A stretch of DNA of 64,000 bases from the NCBI RefSeq assembly GCF_000255135.1, contig NC_016751.1:1054001-1118000 (forward strand). The letters are read 5' to 3'. This DNA is from Marinitoga piezophila KA3. Lineage in GTDB: Bacteria; Thermotogota; Thermotogae; Petrotogales; Petrotogaceae. Positions 27,648-36,547 of this stretch are shown here, piece by piece. Under the pieces are notes generated by a model. That model saw only the letters and a program-made list of their open reading frames with translations, made no database searches and had not been told where the DNA came from. Position 1 is the stretch's first letter; each line of letters begins with the position of its first letter. A program made the position numbers and the translations under genes.

Positions 27648-28256
27648 ATTTACTATTCAATATTAAAACCTGTTGAAGTATCCATTAAAATAAAACGTTC
27701 TGAATTTATTGGAAATATTAAAAAAGTTAATTCCGAAGAAGAAGCAAAAGCATTTATAAAAGAAATATCTTCAAAATATAAAAATGCCACACACAATTGC
27801 TGGGCATACAAAATTTCTGAAAATAAATTCAATTATTCCGATGATGGAGAACCATCTGGAACAGCAGGAAAACCAATATTTGGAAAAATAGAAAAATTTA
27901 ACCTTTCAAATGTTGCTATTGTTGTGACCAGATATTTTGGTGGAGTAAAATTAGGAGTTCGTGGTTTAATTGATGCATATTCTGAAACAGCTGAGAAGGT
28001 TATAATTGAATCAAAAATAGCAAAATATATAGATTTAAAAATATATAATGTAATCACTGATTATTCTAAATACGCAGAAATAGAAAGATTATTAAAAAGA
28101 TTAAATGGCTGGAAAATAATAAATAATACATTTACAGATAAAGTATCTTTTGAAATAGCCATTGAAGAAGAATATGAAAAAGATATTGTTTCTATATTAT
28201 CCCAAAAAGGTGAGATCAATTATTTAAGAATAGAAGAAGTTGGTAAAGAAGTATGA
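27648..28256 (+). CDS. YigZ/IMPACT family protein, probably starting at AUU
   Basis: A YigZ-type protein with an N-terminal UPF0029 (IMPACT) domain and a C-terminal ferredoxin-like domain. Key signature: DDGEPSGTAGKPIF and VVTRYFGGVKLGVRGL. The family is linked to ribosome or translation-factor-related functions, but the exact role is unsettled. Start choice is unusual. The only near-cognate codon, GTG at 27639, lies inside the ribosome-binding site GAGGTG (27636-27641) and has no such site of its own, while ATT at 27648 is six bases downstream of it. An ATT start gives an N-terminus YYSILKPVEVSIKIKRSEF aligning closely with B. subtilis YvyE. If GTG is used instead, the gene starts at 27639. 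An extended -10 is present upstream. Confidence 0.85.
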   Translation: MYYSILKPVEVSIKIKRSEFIGNIKKVNSEEEAKAFIKEISSKYKNATHNCWAYKISENKFNYSDDGEPSGTAGKPIFGKIEKFNLSNVAIVVTRYFGGVKLGVRGLIDAYSETAEKVIIESKIAKYIDLKIYNVITDYSKYAEIERLLKRLNGWKIINNTFTDKVSFEIAIEEEYEKDIVSILSQKGEINYLRIEEVGKEV

Positions 28257-28262
28257 TATAAT
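28252..28262 (+). promoter_or_regulatory. Extended -10 promoter element upstream of alr
   Basis: TATGATATAAT overlaps the stop codon of the YigZ-family gene and lies about 59 bp before the alanine racemase start. No clear -35 is seen. Confidence 0.45.
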
Positions 28263-28320
28263 TCAATTTGAAAGGCAATTCATATTATACAAAATATATA
28301 TATAAGATTGGGGGAATATT

Positions 28321-29421
28321 ATGTTTGATAGAGGCACATACACAGAGATTAATATTTCCAATTATTTGTACAACATAGATTTAATTGAAAAAAAAGCTGG
28401 AACAAAAGCAATACCGGTATTAAAAGCTAACGCTTACGGACACGGGGCTATTCCTCTTGCAAAGGCATTGGTTAAAAGAGGAGTTGATATGATAGCTGTA
28501 GCCTTTTTAGGAGAAGGAATAGAAATTAGAAAAAGTGGTGTTAATATACCAACACTTGTATTCAATTATGTTAAACCTGAATATATAAAAGAAAATATGG
28601 AAAATTTCATCTATACACTTGGCTCCATTGAACAGCTCAATGGACTTATTGAATATTTTGGAAGCGATATTAAAAAAATTGATTTTCATATAAATATAAA
28701 TACAGGCATGAACAGAATGGGTTTTAAAAGAGAAGAAATAGACTTTCTCATTAAACAAATTAAAAAATATGATTTGAATATAAAGGGGATTTATTCCCAT
28801 TTTGCAACAGCAGATGCGCTTGATGAATTTGTAAAAGAACAATATTATAATTTTATTTCCGCTGTAGATTATATTGAAGATAATGGAATAGAATTGCCAA
28901 TAAAACATATATGTAATTCAGCCGCAGCTCTATTCTTTCCGGAATTTGCACATGACTATGTAAGACCAGGAATTGCAACATACGGATTACAACCTTCAGA
29001 TATAGAAAAAGAGGAGGGATTAAAACCTGTATTATCCTGGAAAAGTGTTGTTGCAAAAAGAGGTGTTTTAAAAGCTGGAGAAAGTGTAAGTTATGGCAGA
29101 ACATATTTTGCAAAACAGGATATACCAATAGCCACAATACCTGTTGGATATGCTGACGGATATTTTAGGCAACTTTCAAACAAGGGATATGTATTGATTC
29201 ATGGAAAAAAATGTAATATAATAGGGAGAGTCTGTATGGATCAATTTGTTGTAGAAACAACAAAGGTAGAAAACGTAAATCTTGGCGACGAAGTTATCTT
29301 AATAGGCGAACAAAATGGAAATAGAATCACTGCCGAAGAATTGGGAACCTTAGCTGAAACTATAAATTACGACATAACTTCAAAGATTACCTGGAGAGTA
29401 CCAAGGGTATATATAGACTAG
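28321..29421 (+). CDS. alr: Alanine racemase
   Basis: A PLP-dependent racemase converting L-alanine to D-alanine for peptidoglycan. The cofactor lysine is Lys35 in VLKANAYGHG and the second catalytic base Tyr258 in SYGRTY; the GRVCMDQ region near the C-terminus is also conserved. At 366 residues it has the normal length for the two-domain TIM-barrel/beta enzyme. GGGGGA precedes the ATG by seven bases. D-alanine ligase lies 3.3 kb downstream on the same strand, with a nuclease and topA between, all tightly packed, so D-Ala and D-Ala-D-Ala synthesis may be co-transcribed. Confidence 0.96.
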   Translation: MFDRGTYTEINISNYLYNIDLIEKKAGTKAIPVLKANAYGHGAIPLAKALVKRGVDMIAVAFLGEGIEIRKSGVNIPTLVFNYVKPEYIKENMENFIYTLGSIEQLNGLIEYFGSDIKKIDFHININTGMNRMGFKREEIDFLIKQIKKYDLNIKGIYSHFATADALDEFVKEQYYNFISAVDYIEDNGIELPIKHICNSAAALFFPEFAHDYVRPGIATYGLQPSDIEKEEGLKPVLSWKSVVAKRGVLKAGESVSYGRTYFAKQDIPIATIPVGYADGYFRQLSNKGYVLIHGKKCNIIGRVCMDQFVVETTKVENVNLGDEVILIGEQNGNRITAEELGTLAETINYDITSKITWRVPRVYID

Positions 29422-29431
29422 GAGGAAAAAT

Positions 29432-30472
29432 ATGAAAAACACTGGCGGTATAAGTTTAGGAGATATGTTAAAAGAAAAAGGGCAATTATCAGACGATATT
29501 ATAAACACTTCATATATTTCAGATTTAAAGGTTAATGATGTAAAAGATGTTGAAGGAAAGGTTTTAAGCAAACGCCTTCAAACAACAAAGGATGGAAAGG
29601 AATTTTTGCTTTTTACTCTGGGAGATAAAACAGGAACATTAAGAGCTATTGATTGGTTCAATGCCTCAAAAAACAATGAAAAAATAAATATTGGAGACAT
29701 TATCAGATTAAGAGGTAAAATAGTTGTATTTGATAGTAGATTGCAATTAAATGTTGATAAAGACAGTGAAATAAAAATCTTAAAAGAAGACGAAATAGAC
29801 CCTGAAAAGTTTATCAAGAGCAGCTCTAAAGATGTGGAATACCTAAAAAATGAATTATATGCAATTATTGATTCCATTAAGGATATAGATATCAAAAACC
29901 TGCTGACATATATGTTTATCAAGGATAAAAAATTCATTAAGCAATTTTTTGATTCACCTGCAGCTATTAGCGTTCATCATGCGTATAAACACGGATTACT
30001 TGAACACACAGTAGATGTCGCAAAATTATGTATTTCAATCTCTGAAAATTATATAGATATTGTCCAGAAGGACATTCTTATTGCAGGAGCGTTATTACAT
30101 GATATTGGAAAAATAAGAGAATACAAAATAACCCCTGCTGGTATAGAGAAAACAGATGAAGGCGAGTTAATAGGACATATTGCACTGGGAACAAATATGG
30201 TTATAGAAGCTGCAAAAAAAGTTAACAATATGCCTTCTGAAAAACTTGAACAGATACTACATATGATTGTTTCACATCATGGAGAACTCGAATGGGGTAG
30301 TCCAATAGTTCCCAAAACAATAGAAGCATTTATATTACATTTTGCTGATAATTTAAGTTCTAAAGTAGAGCAGGTTAGAAATCATATTGAAGAATCCAAT
30401 AACAAAGATTGGACAGATTATAACAAAAATCTTGGCCGAAAGATAAAAATAACAAAATTGGAGGACAAATAA
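29432..30472 (+). CDS. 3'-5' exoribonuclease of the YhaM family (OB fold plus HD domain)
   Basis: A 346-residue protein with an N-terminal OB-fold nucleic-acid-binding domain (about 25-110) and an HD phosphohydrolase domain (about 150-310). HD residues appear in AISVHHAYKHGLLEHT and in LLHDIGK, with IVSHHGE further on. This is the architecture of YhaM/CBF1, a 3'-5' exonuclease that processes RNA and some DNA ends. AGGAGG is nine bases upstream of the ATG. It is directly followed by topA with no gap. Confidence 0.9.
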   Translation: MKNTGGISLGDMLKEKGQLSDDIINTSYISDLKVNDVKDVEGKVLSKRLQTTKDGKEFLLFTLGDKTGTLRAIDWFNASKNNEKINIGDIIRLRGKIVVFDSRLQLNVDKDSEIKILKEDEIDPEKFIKSSSKDVEYLKNELYAIIDSIKDIDIKNLLTYMFIKDKKFIKQFFDSPAAISVHHAYKHGLLEHTVDVAKLCISISENYIDIVQKDILIAGALLHDIGKIREYKITPAGIEKTDEGELIGHIALGTNMVIEAAKKVNNMPSEKLEQILHMIVSHHGELEWGSPIVPKTIEAFILHFADNLSSKVEQVRNHIEESNNKDWTDYNKNLGRKIKITKLEDK

Positions 30473-32716
30473 ATGCCTAAAACTGCAAAAAAAATAGTAA
30501 TAGTGGAATCACCAGCCAAAGCAAAAACAATAGAAAAATATCTTGGCTCAGAATACAAAGTAGTGGCATCCAAAGGACATATTAGAGATTTGCCACAGAA
30601 AAAATTTGGTGTTGATATTGAAAAGGATTTCGAACCGGAATTTGAACTCATGCCTGGTAAAGAAAAGGTTGTAGAGGATCTTAAAAAAATAGCAAAAGGT
30701 AAAACAGTCTATCTTGCACCTGATATGGATAGAGAAGGAGAAGCTATTGCCTGGCATTTGAGTTATTTACTCGGACTTGATGAAAATGAAGAAAATAGAA
30801 TAATCTTTTCAGAAATTACCAAAAACACCATTCAGGAAGCCATAAAATCACCAAGAAAAATAGATAAAAATAAAGTTGGTGCTCAATTAGCAAGGAGAAT
30901 TCTTGATAGGATAGTTGGTTATAAAATAAGTCCTATTTTATGGAGAATTTTAAAGGATTATAATACCAGTGCCGGTAGAGTACAATCTGCCGCTTTAAAG
31001 ATACTTGTTGACAGAGAAAGACAGATATTTAAGTTTAAACCAAAAGAATTTTATAAGATATTTTTAAAGTATATGGAACAGGATATACCACTGGTAAAAA
31101 TAGATGGAAAAAAATTTAAAAAAGAAAGTATTTCAGAAAAGAAAAAAGAAGAAATATTCAAAGAACTGGAAAACGCTATTTACTCTGTTACTGCGGTTAC
31201 AGAAAAGGAAACAAAGAAAAATCCCCCTCAACCATTTATAACCAGTACATTACAACAAAGCGCAATTTCAAAATATGGCTGGTCATCACAAAAAACAATG
31301 CAAATAGCTCAAAAACTATACGAAGGTATTGAAACAAAAGAAGGCCCTATTGCCTTTATCACATATATGAGAACAGATTCAACAAGAATCTCAGAAGACG
31401 CTATGAAAAAAGCTCACGAATATCTCGAATCAAATTTTGGAAAAGAGTATACAGGTCATTTTAAGGTTAAAAAGTCAAAGAAAAAGATTCAGGATGCTCA
31501 CGAAGCTATAAGACCAACAGATGTATTTATGGATCCTAAAAAAGCAAAAGAACTTATCTCTGGCGATGCTTTAAAATTATATACATTAATCTGGAATAGG
31601 TTTATGGCTTCACAATCAGCTCCTTCAAAATATATTGAAAAAACATATACAATAAGCGATAACAATAAAAAATATGAATTTGAAGCTGTTGGAAGAAAAA
31701 GAATATTTGATGGATTTGAAAAATTCTGGAGTTCAAGCACAACTGAAAAAGAATATGAAATACCGGAAAAGGGTATATTAGAAAATATTGAATTAAAGGC
31801 AGAAAGAGATGAAACCAAGCCACCTTCAAGATATACAGAAGCTTCATTGGTAAAAGAAATGGAAAGTAAGGGAATTGGAAGGCCTTCTACATATGCAACT
31901 ATAATCACTACATTATTAAATAGAAAATATGTAATAAAAGAAAAAAATTCATTAATACCAACACTTGTTGGATTTGTAGTTTCAGATATACTCGAAATGA
32001 ACTTTCCGGAAATTGTTGACGTTAAATTTACCGCCCATATGGAAGAGAACCTGGATAAAGTTGAATCTGGAGAAATGGATTGGAAAACCCTTTTAAAGGA
32101 ATTTTATGCAGAATTTGAAAAATTCCTTAATGATACAGATAAAAAATTAAAAGAGCGTTCTATGGACTTTACATATAATACAGATATTTCATGTGAAAAA
32201 TGCGGTGAAAAGATGCAACTCCAATTTGGACGTTACGGATTATACTTAAAATGTCCAAAATGCGGTGAAAACAAAGGCATTCAAAAAGGCGCCTTAGGTG
32301 TTACCATTGATAAAAAGGTATATTTAGATGAATCATTTTTAAAAACAGAAAAAGGAAAAGAGGAAGGAATAGGCAGACAATGTCCAAAATGTGGCGGTGA
32401 ATTGGTAATAAAAAGCGGAAGATTTGGAAAGTTTATAGCCTGTTCAAATTATCCAGAATGCAAATATACTGAACCATTACCGGCAAGAGGTAAATGTCCA
32501 AAATGTGGCGGTACCGTTCATAAAATGAAAAGCAAAAAGGGGAAAGTATATTATAAATGTTCAGAATGTGGTGAAATGTTCTGGGATGAACCTTCCGATT
32601 ATAGATGTCCTTCATGTAACGGACCTTTATTCTATAAAAGAAAAAACAGAGAAGAAATGCTCTATTGTCCAGAAGAAAAGAAATACTTTAAAGAAAGTGA
32701 GATAAATGAACTATAA
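30473..32716 (+). CDS. topA: DNA topoisomerase I
   Basis: A type IA topoisomerase of 747 residues that relaxes negative supercoils. The N-terminal TOPRIM domain shows IVESPAKAKTIEKYL and the acidic DMDREGEAIAWH motif, and the active-site tyrosine is Tyr298 in YMRTDSTRIS. The C-terminus carries four zinc-ribbon-type cysteine modules: CEKCG...CPKCG, CPKCGGEL...CSNYPEC, CPKCGGTV...CSECG and a last, partly degenerate CPSCNG...YC. ATG follows GGAGG by seven bases and abuts the stop of the preceding exonuclease gene. The next gene, ddl, overlaps by 11 bp. Confidence 0.97.
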   Translation: MPKTAKKIVIVESPAKAKTIEKYLGSEYKVVASKGHIRDLPQKKFGVDIEKDFEPEFELMPGKEKVVEDLKKIAKGKTVYLAPDMDREGEAIAWHLSYLLGLDENEENRIIFSEITKNTIQEAIKSPRKIDKNKVGAQLARRILDRIVGYKISPILWRILKDYNTSAGRVQSAALKILVDRERQIFKFKPKEFYKIFLKYMEQDIPLVKIDGKKFKKESISEKKKEEIFKELENAIYSVTAVTEKETKKNPPQPFITSTLQQSAISKYGWSSQKTMQIAQKLYEGIETKEGPIAFITYMRTDSTRISEDAMKKAHEYLESNFGKEYTGHFKVKKSKKKIQDAHEAIRPTDVFMDPKKAKELISGDALKLYTLIWNRFMASQSAPSKYIEKTYTISDNNKKYEFEAVGRKRIFDGFEKFWSSSTTEKEYEIPEKGILENIELKAERDETKPPSRYTEASLVKEMESKGIGRPSTYATIITTLLNRKYVIKEKNSLIPTLVGFVVSDILEMNFPEIVDVKFTAHMEENLDKVESGEMDWKTLLKEFYAEFEKFLNDTDKKLKERSMDFTYNTDISCEKCGEKMQLQFGRYGLYLKCPKCGENKGIQKGALGVTIDKKVYLDESFLKTEKGKEEGIGRQCPKCGGELVIKSGRFGKFIACSNYPECKYTEPLPARGKCPKCGGTVHKMKSKKGKVYYKCSECGEMFWDEPSDYRCPSCNGPLFYKRKNREEMLYCPEEKKYFKESEINEL

Positions 32717-33605
32717 AATAGCCCTTATTTATGGCGGTAATTCAAATGAACGTGAAGTTTCAATAAGAAGTGCAAAAAATATAGCTATGGCCATTGTAAA
32801 AAATGGCTATAGCTTATGTAAGTATGATTTAAAAACAGATTGGGAAAGGTTTGTTAATGAATATAAAATTGCAGATCTGGTTTTTAACATTGTTCATGGC
32901 TATGAAGGTGAAGATGGAACTTTACAGAGAAAACTTGAAAAACTTGGAATTGAATATATTGGATCAGATTCCAGCACTTCTGAAAAGACCTTTGATAAAT
33001 GGGCGTTTATTCAAAGTATAAAAAAAGATTTCTCTGTTCCAAAATCCTTTTTAACAGACAAATATATAGAACCGCCTTTAGATTTTCCTTTAATTATTAA
33101 ACCAAGGAAAAGCGGCTCTAGCTTGGGGATTCATATATGCCATAATTTAGATGAATATAATAAATTTCTTAAAGAAGAACTCCAAAATTTTGGCGAAATA
33201 ATAATACAGGAATATATAAAAGGTCGTGAAATCTCTGTAAGTATCATTCAGAAAAATGATGAAACCTTAGTTCTACCTATTCTTGAAATAAAACCTAAAA
33301 ATGAATTTTATGATTATGAAGCAAAATATACAGAAGGATATACTGATTTTGAAGTGCCTGCAAAACTCGAAAAAGATTTAGAAGAAAAGATTATAAAAGA
33401 TTTTAAAAAGCTTTTTTTAATGATGAATATACGGGATTTTTGTAGAATTGATGCAATAATAAAAAATGATAAATATTATATTCTGGAAATAAATACAATT
33501 CCTGGAATGACTGAATTAAGCGATTTACCTCAATCAGCAGCAGCATATGGCCTTTCTTTTGAAGAATTGGTGGATATACTAATAAAAAATCATTTAAAAG
33601 ATTAA
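32706..33605 (+). CDS. ddl: D-alanine-D-alanine ligase
   Basis: An ATP-grasp enzyme of 299 residues joining two D-alanines for the peptidoglycan pentapeptide. Typical motifs are GGNSNEREVSIRS at the N-terminus, the ATP-grasp lysines in LIIKPRKSGSSLGI, the REISVSI stretch and the metal-binding EINTIPGMTE at the end. The start overlaps the end of topA by 11 bp, with AAAGTGAGA (32694-32702) as ribosome-binding site. A terminator follows immediately, closing the alr-exonuclease-topA-ddl run. Confidence 0.96.
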   Translation: MNYKIALIYGGNSNEREVSIRSAKNIAMAIVKNGYSLCKYDLKTDWERFVNEYKIADLVFNIVHGYEGEDGTLQRKLEKLGIEYIGSDSSTSEKTFDKWAFIQSIKKDFSVPKSFLTDKYIEPPLDFPLIIKPRKSGSSLGIHICHNLDEYNKFLKEELQNFGEIIIQEYIKGREISVSIIQKNDETLVLPILEIKPKNEFYDYEAKYTEGYTDFEVPAKLEKDLEEKIIKDFKKLFLMMNIRDFCRIDAIIKNDKYYILEINTIPGMTELSDLPQSAAAYGLSFEELVDILIKNHLKD

Positions 33606-33607
33606 AC

Positions 33608-33632
33608 AATCGGGCTTTTAGCCCGATTTTAA
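33608..33632 (+). terminator. Rho-independent terminator after ddl
   Basis: AATCGGGC (33608-33615) pairs with GCCCGATT (33621-33628) around a TTTTA loop, then TT and an AT-rich tail. The T run is short, so read-through is possible. Confidence 0.7.
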
Positions 33633-33665
33633 TATATTTAATATAATCGTACAGAGGTGATTTTA

Positions 33666-34679
33666 ATGTCAAGAGAATATATAATTCCTGTTTTTATACC
33701 ACACGCGGGTTGTAAAAAAATATGTGTATTTTGCAATGAATATTCTGCAACAGGAATAAGAAAAAAACCTGATGAAAATAATTTAAATGATATATTCAAT
33801 AGATATATTGAATATTTCCCTGAAAACGTAAATCCTTATATAGCCTTTTATGGAGCAACATTTACAGGAATGGACATAGAATTAATGAAATTTTACCTTA
33901 ACTGGGCAGAAGAAAAAATTAAAAATGGCTTGGCATATGGCATTAGATTTTCCACATCACCAGAAGAAATTACAGAGAAAAAAATGAATGTTCTAAAAAA
34001 TTATACAATTAATTTTATAGAAATTGGTATTCAATCATTTTATGAAGATATAATAAAAGCAGCAAACAGGCCACACGATTTAAATAACGTCTGGAATGCA
34101 ATTGAATTATTGGAAAAATATGACTTTGACTATGGCATTCATTTAATGACAGGTTTGCCAAAAAGCTCTTATTATAAAGACTTAAATTCTGCAGTAATTG
34201 CAACATTTATAGGTGCTAAAAGTGTGAGGATACATCCAACAGTTATTTTAAAAAATTCAACACTTGAAAAAATGTATAAAAACAAGGAATATACTCCAGA
34301 AACGCTTGATGAGGCTGTTGAAAAAGTAGCTAAAATGACAGAAATTATAGAAGCTAATGATAAAAAGGTAATAAGACTTGGTATATGTTTATACGGTAAA
34401 GAAAGAGAAAATGTTGTAGCTGGTCCTTATCATGATTCTTTTGGTGATCTTGTAAGAAGTAAAATAGCTCGAGATATTATTGAAACTTTTGCTAAAGATA
34501 AATTGATTGTTCCTATGCAATATAAAGCAAATTTTATTGGCTTTAAAAAGAGCAATAAAGAGCTTTTGGAACACAGCAATATAGAATTTCATAATGGCAG
34601 TAAATTTTTATTAAACAATATTGAACTTAAATATGCTGATATTCTAAAAATCTTATTAAATCAAAATTTCATCTTATAG
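33666..34679 (+). CDS. Radical SAM protein (Elp3-like, without acetyltransferase domain)
   Basis: A 337-residue radical SAM enzyme. The cluster-binding motif is CKKICVFC (CxxxCxxC) near residues 16-23, preceded by PVFIPHAG, a context typical of the COG1243/Elp3-related group. Later motifs such as GIQSF and IHPTVILKNSTLE are also shared with Elp3. The C-terminal GNAT domain of true Elp3 is missing, so a tRNA-uridine acetyl transfer role cannot be assumed. The ATG at 33666 lies five bases after GAGGTGA; the GTG nine bases upstream is inside that site. It stands alone between a terminator and the next gene's promoter. Confidence 0.82.
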   Translation: MSREYIIPVFIPHAGCKKICVFCNEYSATGIRKKPDENNLNDIFNRYIEYFPENVNPYIAFYGATFTGMDIELMKFYLNWAEEKIKNGLAYGIRFSTSPEEITEKKMNVLKNYTINFIEIGIQSFYEDIIKAANRPHDLNNVWNAIELLEKYDFDYGIHLMTGLPKSSYYKDLNSAVIATFIGAKSVRIHPTVILKNSTLEKMYKNKEYTPETLDEAVEKVAKMTEIIEANDKKVIRLGICLYGKERENVVAGPYHDSFGDLVRSKIARDIIETFAKDKLIVPMQYKANFIGFKKSNKELLEHSNIEFHNGSKFLLNNIELKYADILKILLNQNFIL

Positions 34680-34720
34680 TAAAAAAGATAATTTCAATTT
34701 TTCTATTTTAAAATTGCAAT

Positions 34721-34749
34721 TTGCTATTTCCTCTTTTTTTTATTATAAT
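34721..34749 (+). promoter_or_regulatory. Promoter of the iron alcohol dehydrogenase gene
   Basis: TTGCTA (34721-34726), a 17-bp spacer and TATAAT (34744-34749), 37 bp before the start codon. Confidence 0.65.
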
Positions 34750-34785
34750 AATAGATAAGAAGATTTTAAAAAAGGGGTGATTGAG

Positions 34786-35880
34786 ATGCTATACCATATG
34801 CCTACAAAATTGTATTACGGAAAAGATATTATTTCTAAACATAAAGATGAAATGATTTTAGGAGAAAAGGCTCTTATTGTTACAGGAAAACATTCTGCAA
34901 AACTTACAGGAGCACTTGATGATGTGATTTCTGTTCTTAATGAATTTAAAATCCCATATGTGCATTATGATGAAATAGGTGAAAATCCCACATATGATAT
35001 GGTTATAAAAGGAAAAGAACTCGGTATAAAGGAAAATTGTGATTTTGTTATTGCCATAGGCGGTGGAAGCCCTATGGATGCAGGTAAGGCTATTTCTGTC
35101 TTAATTGCGAATCCAGAGTTAACACCAGATGATTTATTTGATTCTTCAAAATATGAAGTTTCAGTACCAATTATAACAGTTCCAACAACTGCAGGAACGG
35201 GAAGCGAAGTTACAGAATACGCTGTTTTAACAAAACCAAACGGAAGAAAATCCGGTTTTAAAGATGTTCTAATATTCCCTGATGTTTCTTACTTAGATCC
35301 TAAATACATGACAAAAATGAGCAGGGAGTTAACTCTTACCACTGCTGTTGATGCGCTTTCACATTCCATTGAAGGTGTTCTTTCAAAAAAGGCTACATTT
35401 ATGTCTGATATCCTTGCAAAAGAATCTATCTCATTAATAAAAGAATATCTTCCAAAAGTATTAAATGATCTTGAAAACGTTGAATATAGAGAAAAACTGG
35501 CTTTAGCTTCAACATTAGCTGGAATAGTTATAGCCCAAACTGGAACAATATTACCACATTCTCTTGGATATAGAATTACCATTCACAAAGGAATAAGGCA
35601 TGGACAGGCTACAGCTATATTCCTTCCATTTGTACTTGAAGAAGTAAAAAAAGCAGAACCGGAAAAAGTAAAAATAATTGAAGATATATTTGGTTCAATT
35701 GATGAGTTCACAACCTTCTTAAAAGAACTTGGTATTTATAACTTTAAATTTGAATATAAAGACGATGAACTTGATTTATTTATAAATGAAGTTTTAAATT
35801 CATCACATGTAAAAAACACACCGGGTGAATATAATTACAACAAGATTAAAGATATGTATAATAAAATATTGGAAATGTGA
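34786..35880 (+). CDS. Iron-containing alcohol dehydrogenase
   Basis: A 364-residue group III (iron-dependent) alcohol dehydrogenase, interconverting an alcohol and aldehyde or ketone with NAD(P). The nucleotide-binding GGGSPMDAGKA motif (about residues 93-103), the TTAGTGSE motif and the metal ligands in DALSHSIEG and HSLGYRITIHKGIRHG are all present. GGGGTGA precedes the ATG at 34786; a GTG 9 bases earlier overlaps that site. It has its own promoter and is followed 25 bp later by a histidine phosphatase, so it may lead an operon through to the foldase gene. The physiological substrate is unknown. Confidence 0.92.
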   Translation: MLYHMPTKLYYGKDIISKHKDEMILGEKALIVTGKHSAKLTGALDDVISVLNEFKIPYVHYDEIGENPTYDMVIKGKELGIKENCDFVIAIGGGSPMDAGKAISVLIANPELTPDDLFDSSKYEVSVPIITVPTTAGTGSEVTEYAVLTKPNGRKSGFKDVLIFPDVSYLDPKYMTKMSRELTLTTAVDALSHSIEGVLSKKATFMSDILAKESISLIKEYLPKVLNDLENVEYREKLALASTLAGIVIAQTGTILPHSLGYRITIHKGIRHGQATAIFLPFVLEEVKKAEPEKVKIIEDIFGSIDEFTTFLKELGIYNFKFEYKDDELDLFINEVLNSSHVKNTPGEYNYNKIKDMYNKILEM

Positions 35881-35905
35881 TAAAATAATATTGGAGTGAT
35901 AAATT

Positions 35906-36547
35906 TTGAAAATATTTCTTATAAGGCATGGAATGACAGATTGGAATCTAAAAAGAAAATGGCAGGGCACTGTGGATATAGAATTAAACGATATAGGCAA
36001 AGAACAGGCAAGAAACCTTGGAAAAAGATTTAAACGCGAGAAATATTCAAAGGTTTATGCTTCACCTTTATCTCGAGCTTATAATACTGCTCTTGAAATA
36101 TCTAAAAATATAAATAAAAAACCTATAATTCATGAAGGTTTAAAAGAAGCTCACGTTGAATTGTGGAATGGATATCATATTGATGAAGTAAAAGAAAATT
36201 TCCCGGAAGAATTTAAATTATGGGGAAATGATCCGTGGGCATATATTAAGGGCGTTGAATCTATGGCAGAAGTTCAGGCAAGAGGAGTAAAAGCCTTAAA
36301 AGAAATTGTTAATAATACCTATAATGAAAATGTTGTAATTGTTTCACATGCACTTCTGATCAGAAGCTTAATTTGTTGGGTATTAAATCTTCCTTTAAAC
36401 CAGCATAGAAATTTTATGCTCGATAATGCGTCAGTAACAACTATAGAATTTGAAAATAATAGATATAGATTAATAAATCTCAACGAAACATGGCATCTTG
36501 ATATTGAAAGAATTATACATCCAAAAACAGTGGAGGAAGAAATATGA
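35906..36547 (+). CDS. Histidine phosphatase family protein (phosphoglycerate-mutase-like)
   Basis: A 213-residue phosphatase with the RHG catalytic motif FLIRHGMTDWN (residues 3-13, phospho-accepting His8) and the second histidine in VIVSHALLIRS. YASPLSRA and the acidic AHVELWNG segment complete the active site. Similar proteins act as cofactor-dependent mutases, alpha-ribazole phosphatases (CobC) or broad phosphatases; sequence alone does not decide. The start is a TTG preceded by GGAGTGA six bases upstream. Its end overlaps the next gene by four bases. Confidence 0.85.
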   Translation: MKIFLIRHGMTDWNLKRKWQGTVDIELNDIGKEQARNLGKRFKREKYSKVYASPLSRAYNTALEISKNINKKPIIHEGLKEAHVELWNGYHIDEVKENFPEEFKLWGNDPWAYIKGVESMAEVQARGVKALKEIVNNTYNENVVIVSHALLIRSLICWVLNLPLNQHRNFMLDNASVTTIEFENNRYRLINLNETWHLDIERIIHPKTVEEEI

